Source: Pseudomonas sp. B21-023
Lineage (GTDB): Bacteria > Pseudomonadota > Gammaproteobacteria > Pseudomonadales > Pseudomonadaceae
Direction of reading: 5' to 3'
Assembly (NCBI RefSeq): GCF_024749165.1
Contig: NZ_CP087190.1
Span: forward strand, 5,057,501 to 5,121,500
DNA: 64,000 bases
The notes under the pieces: model-generated
What the model was told of the DNA's origin: nothing
Databases searched by the model: none
What the model saw: only the letters and a program-made list of their open reading frames with translations
Translations under genes and position numbers: made by a program
Part shown: positions 44,086 through 53,107 of the stretch, one piece after another
Layout: the number at the start of each line of letters is the position of its first letter
How positions within the stretch are numbered: the stretch's first letter is position 1

Positions 44086-47000
44086 TCAGCGAGCTCTTAC
44101 AATCATCTCGCCCTGGCTATCACCTACCGCCTGCAAGTTGGGCCGGTACATCGACTCCACCTGCGGTGGCGGAATGCGGTAGCTGCCCGGCGTCACCGCA
44201 CGGGCCAGGTACAGCAGGTGGGTGGTGCCGTAGCTGTCGAGCTTGAGCGCGGCCACATAGCGGTCGTCGCGGTACTCCTGGTGCACCACGCTGGCGTTCT
44301 GCATCGACTCGCGCCATTGCTTCACCGCGCTGCTGGCGTTGTCCAGGCTGGCGGCGCTCTGCGCCAGGTTCTGGTTCTCCAGCTCCAGGCCTGCCGGCAA
44401 CAAATCGACCACCAGGGCGTCGGGCACCTGGTCCTGCGCCTTGAGCGCCAGGTGCACCAGCACCAGGTCACCGCTGCGCAGGTTGCGCACATCCAGCGTC
44501 TGGCCATTCATGCCCAGGTATTCGCGACGGATTTCCAGGCCATTGCCGCTGGCGGCCGGCGCCTGGCGCGGGTAGCCGGACAGGGTCAGCTGCTGGTACA
44601 GGGTCTCGCCACCCTGGTTCTGCACGGTCAATGGCGAGGCCAGCAGCGGGCCCTCGAGCTTCATCCCCGAGTCATTGTTGTCGAACTCGCGGACCTCACC
44701 GGCGCTGTCCAGGCGGGCCTTCCAGTTGCCTTCCGGCTTGCCCAGCAGGCCACGCCCGGCGAGGAACAGCGCGTTGCGCTCCTGGGTGGAGAGCCAACGG
44801 TTGGCGGCCAGCTCGTCGGACAGGCCGAACAGGCGCTGATCGACCTGATTGGCGGCCAGGTTGTTCTCCTGCAGCAGGGCCAGGATCAACGCCTGGTCAC
44901 GCAGGGCGCTGCCGTAGTCGGCCAGCCAGCCTTTGCCGCGGGTGACCGCCAGGCCCGCCTGCAGCGCCTGCTGCGAACGCTGCTTGTCGCCCATCTTGTC
45001 CAGCGCCACCGCCAGTTGCACCAATGGCAAACCGGAGCGGGCGTCAGCGCGGCGCTCGAACAGGCTGCGCAAGGCGCCCAGCGGCGCTTGCTGGCTGCGC
45101 GCCAGCACCAGGCCAGCGTAGGCCTGCACGGCGAAGCGGGTGTGGTCGGCGTTCTGGCTGTAGTCGACTTCGATCAGGTTGCGCTCCTGCACATAGCGCA
45201 GCAGGCGCTCGCTGGCTTTCTTCAGCGCCTCGGCCGGTACGCCGTAGCCTTGCTCGCGGGCGCGCAGCAGGAAGTCGGTGACGTAGGCGGTCAGCCAGTA
45301 CTCCTCCTCGCTGTCCGAGCTCCACAGGCCGAAGCTGCCGTTGTAGCGCTGCATGCCCAGCAGGTGCTCGATGCCCATCTCGATCTTGCGCTTGCGCACA
45401 TCAGCCGGCTCACCCTTGATGCCCAGGCGCTTGAGGCTGTCGGCATCGGCATACAGCGACGGGTACAGGCCACTGGTGGTCTGCTCCAGGCAGCCATACG
45501 GGTAGGCTTCCAGGGCGCGGATCTGCTCGGCAAGGTTCAGCGGTGGGCGGCTCGACAGCGCCAGGCTGGCCTCCAGGCCCGCAGGCTCGAACTCGGCCAG
45601 GTCGCTGTCGGGCAGGCTCCAGGGCTGGTCCTTGAGGGCTACGCGGTAGTGCTTGAGCATCGCCGGGTAGGCCGGGCGGATACCCAGGGTCCACTCACGC
45701 TCGAAGGTATTGGCCGGCTCACCCGGCAGCTGCAGGCCGTTGACCTGCACGCGGACTTTGCCCTGGCCCAGGCCGCCCCGGGCCTGCACCGGGATCATCA
45801 GGGTGGTGCGCTGGCCTTCGGCGAGGGTGAAGTTCTGCTGCGCGCCACCGACCAGGCTCAGTTGGCCTTCGCTGGACACCTGCACGCTCAGTTGCTGGTC
45901 ACGGCCGGAGAGGTTGGCCAGATCCAGCGCCAGGCGGGTCTGGTCGCCACCAGCGAGGAAGCGCGGCGCGGACAGCTCGGCGATCAGCGGCGCGGCGACC
46001 ACGGTCTTGCCTTCAGCCATGCCGAAGTGTTCCTCGGTCCAGGCCTGGGCCATCAGGCGCAGCTCACCGTTGAAATCGGGAATATCGACGCTGGCCTGGC
46101 CCTCGCCTTTTTCATCGAGGGTGACCGGCAGGCTCTGCTGGGCAACGATGGTCACCGTGGTGTTCGGGCGCTTGCCGCCCTTGGCCATGGCGGCGTCACC
46201 GCCGAAGGCCAGGCTGGCCAGACGGCCCTGGCCGGCTTCGATCAACTGGCCATAAATGTCCAGCTGGTCGGCGCCGTAGGCCTTGCGGCCGAACAGGCTG
46301 GCGAACGGATCGGGGGTCTTGAAGTCGGTGATGTTGAGGATGCCCACGTCCACCGCCGACAACAATACATGCACCTGCTTGGGCACGCTGCCATCGGCGT
46401 TGACCGCCTTGACCTTGACGGTCAGCGGTTGCTTGGGCCGCATTTTCTCCGGTGCCTGCAGCGATACGGCCAGCTTGCGCTCGGCGCGGTCCAGCGGCAG
46501 GTGCAGCACGCCCACGGCGCGTTTCGGCGTGGCATTGGCCTTGCGCTCACCCGGGCGGATCACCAGGGCGCTGATGTACAGGTCGTGGCGCGCCCACTTC
46601 TTGTCCAGTTCGACCTCGAAGGTCTTGCCCTCGGCCGGCACCTCGATTTCCTGCCACCACAGCGGGCCGTCGGCGGACTCGATCATCAGGTAGCCGCTGC
46701 CGGCGGCCGGCGGGGTGACGGTGACCTTGGCGGTGCCGCCTTCCTTGTAGGCAGGCTTGTCCAGGGCGATCTTCACCTGGTCGGGACGCACGGCACCGCC
46801 CTCGGCGTTGTCCTGGGCGCGGTAGCCGGCCCAGAAGCGGGCGCTGGAGACCAGGCCGGTCTGCGGGTCTTCCACCTCGACGCGGTACGGGCCCCACTCC
46901 ACCTGGAAGTTCAGCTTGGCGGTGGAGCCTGCCTTCACGCTGACGGTTTCTTCAGCCTGGGTAAGGAATTTCTCGTTGTAGTTGTAGCTCCAGCCATCGC

Positions 47001-48990
47001 TCTGCGAGTAGCTCCAGTAGTAGTCGCGGCGCTCGCGGATCAGTCGTACCTTCAGGTTGTCGGCGGCCAGCTTCTTGCCGTTGCGGTCAGCCACCAGGAA
47101 CTCGAATTCTACCGGGCCATCGCCGTCGGTTTCTTCGCCGTCGAACAGGCCGCGCAGGCCCGGCAGGCGCTCGGCAGGCCAGATCGGCTGCTCCAGGCGC
47201 CGGGTGATCGGCCGACCACCGGACTCCTGCAGGCTGGCCTGCACGGTCAGTTGCAGCGGTGAGCGGGCTTCAGCCCAGCGGCTTTCGATGTCGATGCGGG
47301 CCTTGCCGTTCTGGTCGAGGGTGACTTCGTCCAGTTCCAGGTCCTGGTTCAGGTCGGTCTCGGTGACCGCGCCGAACTGGTAGCCCGGCAGCGCCTTCAC
47401 CGCTTCACGCAGCGGGCGCACGTACGCCTGGCCACTGAGGCGGTTGCCGGCGGCAGGCGCACCATAAAGGTAACGGCCATTGACCTGGATCGTGGCGTTT
47501 TGGTCCGGCGCCAGCGGCGCGGCACTGCCTTTGAGCTCCAGCGCCAGGCGCTCGGGGAGGAAGTCCTCAACAAGGAATTCGTAGACCTGCTTGCGTCCAC
47601 CGCCCATGTCGAGCAGCAACTGCCAGCGGCCGGTCGGCGCTTCGCTGGCCAGTTGCAGCTGGTACTGGAACAGACCGTTCTGGTCGGCCTCCCAGACGAA
47701 CTTGCGGCTGACCTGCTCATCGGGGCGGCGTACTTCCACGTTCACCGGCTGGGCCTTGACCGGCTTGCCGTCCTGGTCGCGCAGCAGGCCGTTGAGCAGC
47801 ACGGTCTCGCCTGGTCGGTACAGGTCGCGCGGGCCAAAGATGAAGAACTGCAGCGGGTTGGCCTGGGGGCCGGCGATGTCGAACTCGGCCAAGTCCAGCG
47901 CCGCGGTGTTAAGGCGCAGCAGGGTGGTGTGCATCCCTTGGGTGGCGATCAGCGTATCGGCCTTGGCGGTGATCGGCAGCTGGGCATGGCCGTCGCCGTC
48001 GGTCTTGGCCTGGGCCAGCAGCTTGCCCTTGTCGTCGTGCAGCTCGAGGGTGACGTCCTTGAGCGCCTTGCCGCCCTCCAGGGCCTGGGTGAACACGTCC
48101 AGGCGGTCGCGATAGCGGTGCGCCGAGACACCGATGTCACTAAGAGTGAACAGAGTCGCTGGCTGCGAGTAGTCATAGGTGCCCGAGGCACGCATGACTG
48201 CCAGGTACACGCCAGGCTCCTGCAGCGGCTTGATCCCGGCGATCGGCAAAAGCACGGTTTCGCGGGTATTGCGCGCCGGGTTGAGGTCGAAACGGCCGCT
48301 GTAGACCAGCTCGGCCATCTCCAGGGTTTCCTTGGACTGGTAGTAGTAAAGGCTGCTGTTGCGCCCCCAGTTGACCAGGAAGCTCGAGAGCATGTCCGGC
48401 TTGATGCGGAAGAACTCGACATCGACCTTGTCGACGTTCAGGGCAATCACCGGCAGGCCTTCGGCCAGGCGCGTGGGCAGCAGCGAACCGCGGCTGGCGA
48501 AGCCCACCGTGGCCTGCATGTCGCGGGTCTCGAAGCGGCTGACCGATTCGGCCTGCAACTGATTGCCATTGACCGAGAGCAAGCCCTTGTCGATGGTCAG
48601 GACCATCTTGCGCTGCGGCTCCAGGTGGCGCAGGCGCAGTTCCATCTGGTTGTCCGAGAGTTCCCAGGCGCCGTCGACCTTGCCCTTGACGGTATCGACC
48701 AGGTGCAACTTGCCGGCAAAGTCCTGGTTGGCGTCCAGTGGCGCGGAGACGCTGACCGACAGGGTACTGGCGCCGTCGAGCTGCACTTCCGAGACGTCCA
48801 GCACGGTCAGCTCGCGGCCGGCGTAGCGCTTGGCGAGCACCGCCGGATCTTCGCGCTTGGCCGTCCTGGTTTCGACGGGCGCGACGGCAGTGGCGGCATC
48901 GGCAGGCGCCGAAGGCTTGTCCGGGGTGGAGGAATCACAGGCACTGAGCAGGGCCAGCGCGCAGGCCAGCAACAATCCTTTGTTGAGCAT
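44086..48990 (-). CDS. yfaS: Alpha-2-macroglobulin-family lipoprotein (YfaS/ECAM type)
   Basis: A 1634-residue periplasmic protein. The signal sequence MLNKGLLLACALALLSACDS carries a lipobox (LSAC), so it is a lipoprotein. MG domains run through the first 1000 residues (for example the MG1/MG2 region and RPGETVLLNGLLRDQDGKPV). The thioester motif CLEQ is intact (Cys1167 in GCLEQT), followed by the alpha-alpha toroid. It is thought to trap foreign proteases in the periplasm and to work with PBP1c in repairing the envelope. Start: ATG 48990; a longer frame upstream would hide the signal peptide. Same strand as pbpC but separated by the small plus-strand gene. Confidence 0.93.
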   Translation of the reverse strand: MLNKGLLLACALALLSACDSSTPDKPSAPADAATAVAPVETRTAKREDPAVLAKRYAGRELTVLDVSEVQLDGASTLSVSVSAPLDANQDFAGKLHLVDTVKGKVDGAWELSDNQMELRLRHLEPQRKMVLTIDKGLLSVNGNQLQAESVSRFETRDMQATVGFASRGSLLPTRLAEGLPVIALNVDKVDVEFFRIKPDMLSSFLVNWGRNSSLYYYQSKETLEMAELVYSGRFDLNPARNTRETVLLPIAGIKPLQEPGVYLAVMRASGTYDYSQPATLFTLSDIGVSAHRYRDRLDVFTQALEGGKALKDVTLELHDDKGKLLAQAKTDGDGHAQLPITAKADTLIATQGMHTTLLRLNTAALDLAEFDIAGPQANPLQFFIFGPRDLYRPGETVLLNGLLRDQDGKPVKAQPVNVEVRRPDEQVSRKFVWEADQNGLFQYQLQLASEAPTGRWQLLLDMGGGRKQVYEFLVEDFLPERLALELKGSAAPLAPDQNATIQVNGRYLYGAPAAGNRLSGQAYVRPLREAVKALPGYQFGAVTETDLNQDLELDEVTLDQNGKARIDIESRWAEARSPLQLTVQASLQESGGRPITRRLEQPIWPAERLPGLRGLFDGEETDGDGPVEFEFLVADRNGKKLAADNLKVRLIRERRDYYWSYSQSDGWSYNYNEKFLTQAEETVSVKAGSTAKLNFQVEWGPYRVEVEDPQTGLVSSARFWAGYRAQDNAEGGAVRPDQVKIALDKPAYKEGGTAKVTVTPPAAGSGYLMIESADGPLWWQEIEVPAEGKTFEVELDKKWARHDLYISALVIRPGERKANATPKRAVGVLHLPLDRAERKLAVSLQAPEKMRPKQPLTVKVKAVNADGSVPKQVHVLLSAVDVGILNITDFKTPDPFASLFGRKAYGADQLDIYGQLIEAGQGRLASLAFGGDAAMAKGGKRPNTTVTIVAQQSLPVTLDEKGEGQASVDIPDFNGELRLMAQAWTEEHFGMAEGKTVVAAPLIAELSAPRFLAGGDQTRLALDLANLSGRDQQLSVQVSSEGQLSLVGGAQQNFTLAEGQRTTLMIPVQARGGLGQGKVRVQVNGLQLPGEPANTFEREWTLGIRPAYPAMLKHYRVALKDQPWSLPDSDLAEFEPAGLEASLALSSRPPLNLAEQIRALEAYPYGCLEQTTSGLYPSLYADADSLKRLGIKGEPADVRKRKIEMGIEHLLGMQRYNGSFGLWSSDSEEEYWLTAYVTDFLLRAREQGYGVPAEALKKASERLLRYVQERNLIEVDYSQNADHTRFAVQAYAGLVLARSQQAPLGALRSLFERRADARSGLPLVQLAVALDKMGDKQRSQQALQAGLAVTRGKGWLADYGSALRDQALILALLQENNLAANQVDQRLFGLSDELAANRWLSTQERNALFLAGRGLLGKPEGNWKARLDSAGEVREFDNNDSGMKLEGPLLASPLTVQNQGGETLYQQLTLSGYPRQAPAASGNGLEIRREYLGMNGQTLDVRNLRSGDLVLVHLALKAQDQVPDALVVDLLPAGLELENQNLAQSAASLDNASSAVKQWRESMQNASVVHQEYRDDRYVAALKLDSYGTTHLLYLARAVTPGSYRIPPPQVESMYRPNLQAVGDSQGEMIVRAR

Positions 48991-49138
48991 TTGAGAGAGA
49001 ACTCTTCGGCAGCGTGTACATGAGGGGGGCAACTATAGCGCAACGGCTCGAAGCTTACCTGGCGATGCGCGGCAAGTGAGACCGTGTTCGCGCCAACAGG
49101 TTGCCAGGCCGGTACAATGAGCGCATTTGATCTTGCAA

Positions 49139-49237
49139 GGGGCCGCTTCGCGCCCCATCGCCGGCAAGCCGGCTCCCACAGGGACCGAGGCCGCCTTGTG
49201 GGAACCGGCTTCCCGGCGATGGGGCGCGAAGCGGCCC
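49139..49237. repeat. Long inverted REP pair (about 40-base arms) upstream of the MATE gene
   Basis: The arms at 49139-49180 (GGGGCCGCTTCGCGCCCC...GCTCCCACA) and 49197-49237 (TGTGGGAACCGGCTTCCCGG...GGCCC) are nearly perfect complements, with a 16-base spacer, ending only 18 bases before the MATE start codon. Transcribed, this would form a very stable 5' hairpin. Confidence 0.8.
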
Positions 49238-49254
49238 TGATATGAAGGATGTGC

Positions 49255-50592
49255 ATGTCTTCACTGTCCACCGCCTGGCGCAACCGCCCCACCCACCAAA
49301 AGGTCTGGGCCCTGGCCGCGCCGATGATCCTGTCCAACATCTCGGTGCCGCTGGTGGCGCTGGTTGACAGCACGGTGATCGGCCATCTGCCCCATGCCCA
49401 TCAGTTGGGCGCGGTGGCCGTCGGTGCCACGCTATTCACCTTCATGGTCGGCCTGCTGGGCTTCCTGCGCATGGGCTCCACCGGCTTCGCCGCCCAGGCC
49501 GCCGGCCGCGCCGATGGCGCCGCGCTGCGCCAGGTGCTGGTGCAGGGGTTGCTGCTGGCGCTGGCTTTCGCCGTGCTGATCGGCCTGCTGGCCCTGCCCT
49601 TCAGCCAACTGGCGCTGCAGGCGATGCAGCCCAGCGAGGCGCTGCATGCCTCGACCGAAGCCTTCTTCCACACCCGCCTGCTCGGCCTGCCGGCAGCACT
49701 GGCCAGCTATGCCCTGGTCGGCTGGTTCCTCGGCACCCAGAACGCCCGGGCGCCGCTGGCGATCCTGCTGACCACCAACCTGCTCAACATCGCCTTGAAC
49801 CTGTGGTTCGTGCTTGGCCTTGACTGGGGGGTGGTCGGCTCGGCGCGGGCCTCGGTGATCGCCGAATGGAGCGCTGCCCTGCTCGGCCTGGCCCTCACCC
49901 GCCCGGCCTTGCGCGCCTACCCCGGGCAGGTCGTCTGGGCCGCGTTGAAACGCTGGCAGAGCTGGCGGCCGCTGCTGGCGGTCAACCGCGACATCTTCCT
50001 GCGCAGCCTGGCGCTGCAACTGGTGTTCCTGCTGCTCACCGTGCAGGGTGCGCGCCTGGGCGAGGCGACGGTGGCGGCCAATGCCCTGCTGCTCAATGGC
50101 CTGATGCTCACCGCCTATGCCCTCGATGGCCTGGCCCATGCGGTCGAGGCCCTGTGCGGCCATGCCATCGGCGCCCGTGACCGCAGTGCCCTGAAGCAGG
50201 CACTGGTGGTGGCCTGCGGCTGGTCACTGATCGTCAGTCTGGTGTTCGCCGTGCTGTTTTTGCTGGGCGGGCACCTGTTCATCGACCTGCAAACCGACAT
50301 CGCCAGCGTGCGCGACGCGGCATATCCCTACCTGCCTTACCTGGCGGTGCTGCCATTGGTAGCTGTGTGGAGCTACCTGCTCGACGGCCTGTTCATCGGC
50401 GCGACGCGAGCCCGCGAGATGCGCAATGCGATGCTGCTGTCGGTGGCAGTTGCGCTGCCCCTGGCGCTTGCCATGCGCGGGTTCGGCAACCATGGGCTGT
50501 GGTGGGCGTTCCTCGGCTTCATGGTGCTGCGGGCGGTAACGCTGGGGTGGCTGGGGTGGCGTTTGCAGCAGCGCGACCGCTGGATTCCCTGA
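49255..50592 (+). CDS. MATE-family efflux transporter (DinF subgroup)
   Basis: A 445-residue membrane protein with 12 helices. It shows the two MATE repeats; the first starts KVWALAAPMILSNISVPLVALVDSTVIGHL, typical of DinF-like members. It exports drugs or toxic metabolites with Na+ or H+ influx; DinF of E. coli is linked to SOS and bile-salt/oxidative stress, but no LexA box was noticed here. Start: ATG 49255 with AAGGA five bases upstream; an ATG two codons earlier is less well placed. The long REP hairpin ends 18 bases upstream. Confidence 0.87.
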   Translation: MSSLSTAWRNRPTHQKVWALAAPMILSNISVPLVALVDSTVIGHLPHAHQLGAVAVGATLFTFMVGLLGFLRMGSTGFAAQAAGRADGAALRQVLVQGLLLALAFAVLIGLLALPFSQLALQAMQPSEALHASTEAFFHTRLLGLPAALASYALVGWFLGTQNARAPLAILLTTNLLNIALNLWFVLGLDWGVVGSARASVIAEWSAALLGLALTRPALRAYPGQVVWAALKRWQSWRPLLAVNRDIFLRSLALQLVFLLLTVQGARLGEATVAANALLLNGLMLTAYALDGLAHAVEALCGHAIGARDRSALKQALVVACGWSLIVSLVFAVLFLLGGHLFIDLQTDIASVRDAAYPYLPYLAVLPLVAVWSYLLDGLFIGATRAREMRNAMLLSVAVALPLALAMRGFGNHGLWWAFLGFMVLRAVTLGWLGWRLQQRDRWIP

Positions 50593-50716
50593 GAACGGCG
50601 CCGCTTTGCAGCGCTGCGTCACGAAACCAGGAGAAAGCCCTCACCTGCCCCCTTGCCTGCGCCCGGCCTGATTCCCCACAATCGCGGCCATGCCGCACCA
50701 TGACAGGGAATTCGCC

Positions 50717-51322
50717 GTGCCATCCATCTACCAGCTCAAACCCCGCTTCCAGGCGCTGCTGCGCCCTTCGGTGCAACGCCTGTACGACCGTGGCGTCACC
50801 GCCAACCAGGTGACCGTCGCCGCGGCGGCGGTCTCCATCCTCCTTGGCCTGCTGCTCGCCTGGCAGCACCAGGTCACCTGGCTGTTCATCCTGATACCGC
50901 TGTGGATGCTGCTACGCATGGCGCTGAACGCGGTCGACGGCATGCTCGCCCGCGAGTTCGGCCAGCAGTCCAGGCTCGGCGCCTACCTCAATGAACTGTG
51001 CGACGTGATCGCCGACACCGCGCTGTACCTGCCGTTTGCCCTGTTGCCGGGCGTTTCGCCGACACTGGTGGTGCTGGTGGTGGTGTTCGCCGTGATCAGC
51101 GAATACGCCGGGGTAATGGGCCCGCTGGCCGGCGCGTCACGCCGCTACGACGGGCCGATGGGCAAGAGCGACCGGGCCTTCGCCTTCGGCGTGCTGGGCA
51201 CCGGCGTGGCGTTCGGACTGTTGGCCGCGAGCTGGATCAATGGCCTGCTGCTGGTGATCCTGCTGCTCTCGCTCTATACCCTGTACAACCGGGTTCGCCA
51301 CGGCCTGGCCGAAACCCGCTGA
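50717..51322 (+). CDS. CDP-alcohol phosphatidyltransferase (YnbA-like)
   Basis: A 201-residue membrane enzyme with about six helices that would join a CDP-activated lipid to an alcohol. The CDP-OH-P motif is D74-G75-x2-A78-R79-x8-G88-x3-N92-x3-D96: the first Asp of the final pair is replaced by Asn, with a further Asp at 100. Its closest remembered relative is YnbA of E. coli, and the neighbours are the other ynb genes. Start: GTG 50717 with AGGGAA upstream; an ATG nine codons earlier precedes that site. First gene of the lipid cluster; the alcohol is unknown. Confidence 0.88.
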   Translation: MPSIYQLKPRFQALLRPSVQRLYDRGVTANQVTVAAAAVSILLGLLLAWQHQVTWLFILIPLWMLLRMALNAVDGMLAREFGQQSRLGAYLNELCDVIADTALYLPFALLPGVSPTLVVLVVVFAVISEYAGVMGPLAGASRRYDGPMGKSDRAFAFGVLGTGVAFGLLAASWINGLLLVILLLSLYTLYNRVRHGLAETR

Positions 51323-51352
51323 GCCCCTCGCTGCCGGACAAGGATATTCGCC

Positions 51353-53107
51353 ATGCGCCAAGCGCAATCGCTGCATTTCTGCACCCATGACGGCGTCGAG
51401 CTGCACTATCGTCACTGGCCCGCCACGCGCAACGAGCATCAACCACGCCGCGCCGTGGTGATGTTCCACCGCGGCCACGAGCACGGCGGGCGCATGGCCC
51501 ACCTGGCCGACGAACTGAACATGCCCGGTTATGATTTCTTCGCCTGGGACGCCCGTGGTCATGGCCAATCGCCGGGCGCTCGCGGCGACAGTCCGGGCTT
51601 CGCCACCAGCGTGCGCGACGTGCAGACCTTCATTGAGCATCTTCAGGCCCGGCACGGCATCGCCGAGGCGGACATGGTAGTGCTGGCGCAAAGCGTCGGC
51701 GCGGTGCTGATCGCCACCTGGGCCCACGACTATGCGCCCAGGGTGCGCTGCCTGGTGCTCGCCTCGCCGGCGTTCAAGGTCAAGCTCTACGTCCCCTTCG
51801 CCCGCCCTGGCCTGAAGCTGCTCAAGGCCCTGCGCGGCAACTTCTTCGTCAACAGCTACGTCAAGCCGCGCCTGCTGACCCATGACCCGGAGCGGGTCAT
51901 GTCGTATGTCGCCGACCCGCTGATCAGCCGGCCCATTTCGGTCACCATGCTGCTGGGCCTGTATGACGCCGCCGACCGCGTGGTGGCCGACGCCCAGGCG
52001 ATCCAGGTGCCGACGCAACTGCTGATCTCCGGCGCGGACCTGGTGGTCGAGCGCAAGCCGCAGGAGCAGTTCTTCGATCGCCTGGGCAGCGCACGCAAGG
52101 AAAAGCACATCCTGCCCGGCTTCTTCCACGATACCCTCGGCGAGCGCGACCGCGCCCACGCCCTGGCGCGGATCGAGCGCTTCATAGCGCACTGCTTCGA
52201 CGCGCCGCCGCTGCGGCCGGCGTTGCTCGACGCCGACCGCAGCGGCGCCAGCTGCGCCGAGGCCGAGAGCCTGGCTGCGCCGTTGCCACGCCATTCGCCA
52301 CGCGACCTCTACTGGCGCGCCACCCGTGCCGGCCTGCGGCTGGGCAAGGGCCTGTCCGAGGGGGTGAAACTGGGCTTCGACACCGGCTTCGACTCCGGCT
52401 CCACCCTCGACTACGTCTACCGCAATACGCCGACCGGCAAAGGCCGGTTGGGCGAGCTGGTCGACCGGAACTACCTGGACGCCATCGGCTGGCGCGGTAT
52501 CCGCCAGCGCAAGCTGAACGTCGAGGAGCTGTTGCGCCTGGCCATCGCCCAGCTGCGCGAGCAACAGCGCCCGGTCCACATCGTCGATATCGCCGCCGGC
52601 CATGGCCGCTATATCCTCGAGGCCTTGCAAGGCCTGCAGCAACTGCCCGACTCGATCCTGCTGCGCGACTACAGCGAACTGAACGTGCAACAGGGCAACG
52701 CACTGATCACCGAAAAAGGCCTCGCCGAGATCGCCCGCTTCGTCCAGGGTGATGCCTTCGATCGGCAAAGCATGGCCAGCCTCACGCCACGCCCCACCCT
52801 CGCGGTGGTCTCGGGCCTCTACGAGCTGTTCGCCAGCAACGAGCTGGTCGGCAATTCGCTGGCGGGCCTGGCCGATGCCGTCGAGGACGGCGGCTACCTG
52901 GTCTACACCGGCCAGCCCTGGCATCCGCAGCTGGAGATGATCGCCCGCGCCCTGACCAGCCACCGCGGCGGCCAGGCCTGGGTGATGCGCCGACGCAGCC
53001 AGGCAGAAATGGATCAGTTGGTCGAGGCCGCAGGGTTCCGCAAGATCACCCAGCGCATCGATGAATGGGGCATCTTCAGCGTCAGCCTGGCGCAGCGGGT
53101 GCGTTGA
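51353..53107 (+). CDS. Fusion of alpha/beta hydrolase and SAM methyltransferase (YnbC-like)
   Basis: A 584-residue two-domain protein. Residues 1-285 are an alpha/beta hydrolase of the lysophospholipase type: DARGHGQSPG, nucleophile Ser114 in LAQSVGA (an AxSxG variant of GxSxG), and a late HDT catalytic His in FFHDTLGE. Residues 310-584 are a class I methyltransferase with motif I DIAAGHGRYILEAL near 408. No transmembrane helix is visible. The same fusion is known as YnbC in E. coli. It probably acts on the head group or acyl chain of the lipid made by the cluster. It starts 30 bases after the first gene and overlaps the next by TGATG. Confidence 0.88.
   Translation: MRQAQSLHFCTHDGVELHYRHWPATRNEHQPRRAVVMFHRGHEHGGRMAHLADELNMPGYDFFAWDARGHGQSPGARGDSPGFATSVRDVQTFIEHLQARHGIAEADMVVLAQSVGAVLIATWAHDYAPRVRCLVLASPAFKVKLYVPFARPGLKLLKALRGNFFVNSYVKPRLLTHDPERVMSYVADPLISRPISVTMLLGLYDAADRVVADAQAIQVPTQLLISGADLVVERKPQEQFFDRLGSARKEKHILPGFFHDTLGERDRAHALARIERFIAHCFDAPPLRPALLDADRSGASCAEAESLAAPLPRHSPRDLYWRATRAGLRLGKGLSEGVKLGFDTGFDSGSTLDYVYRNTPTGKGRLGELVDRNYLDAIGWRGIRQRKLNVEELLRLAIAQLREQQRPVHIVDIAAGHGRYILEALQGLQQLPDSILLRDYSELNVQQGNALITEKGLAEIARFVQGDAFDRQSMASLTPRPTLAVVSGLYELFASNELVGNSLAGLADAVEDGGYLVYTGQPWHPQLEMIARALTSHRGGQAWVMRRRSQAEMDQLVEAAGFRKITQRIDEWGIFSVSLAQRVR

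Noticed and set aside
44218..47262. A 1014-codon open frame opposite the yfaS-type gene
   Set aside because: High GC at third positions keeps opposite frames open. Its product is Ala/Gly/Leu/Gln-rich with no domain, while the minus-strand frame is a complete alpha-2-macroglobulin protein.
49080..49254. A LexA box before the DinF-like MATE gene
   Set aside because: No CTG-N10-CAG-like element of the Pseudomonas LexA type was seen; the region is a REP hairpin.
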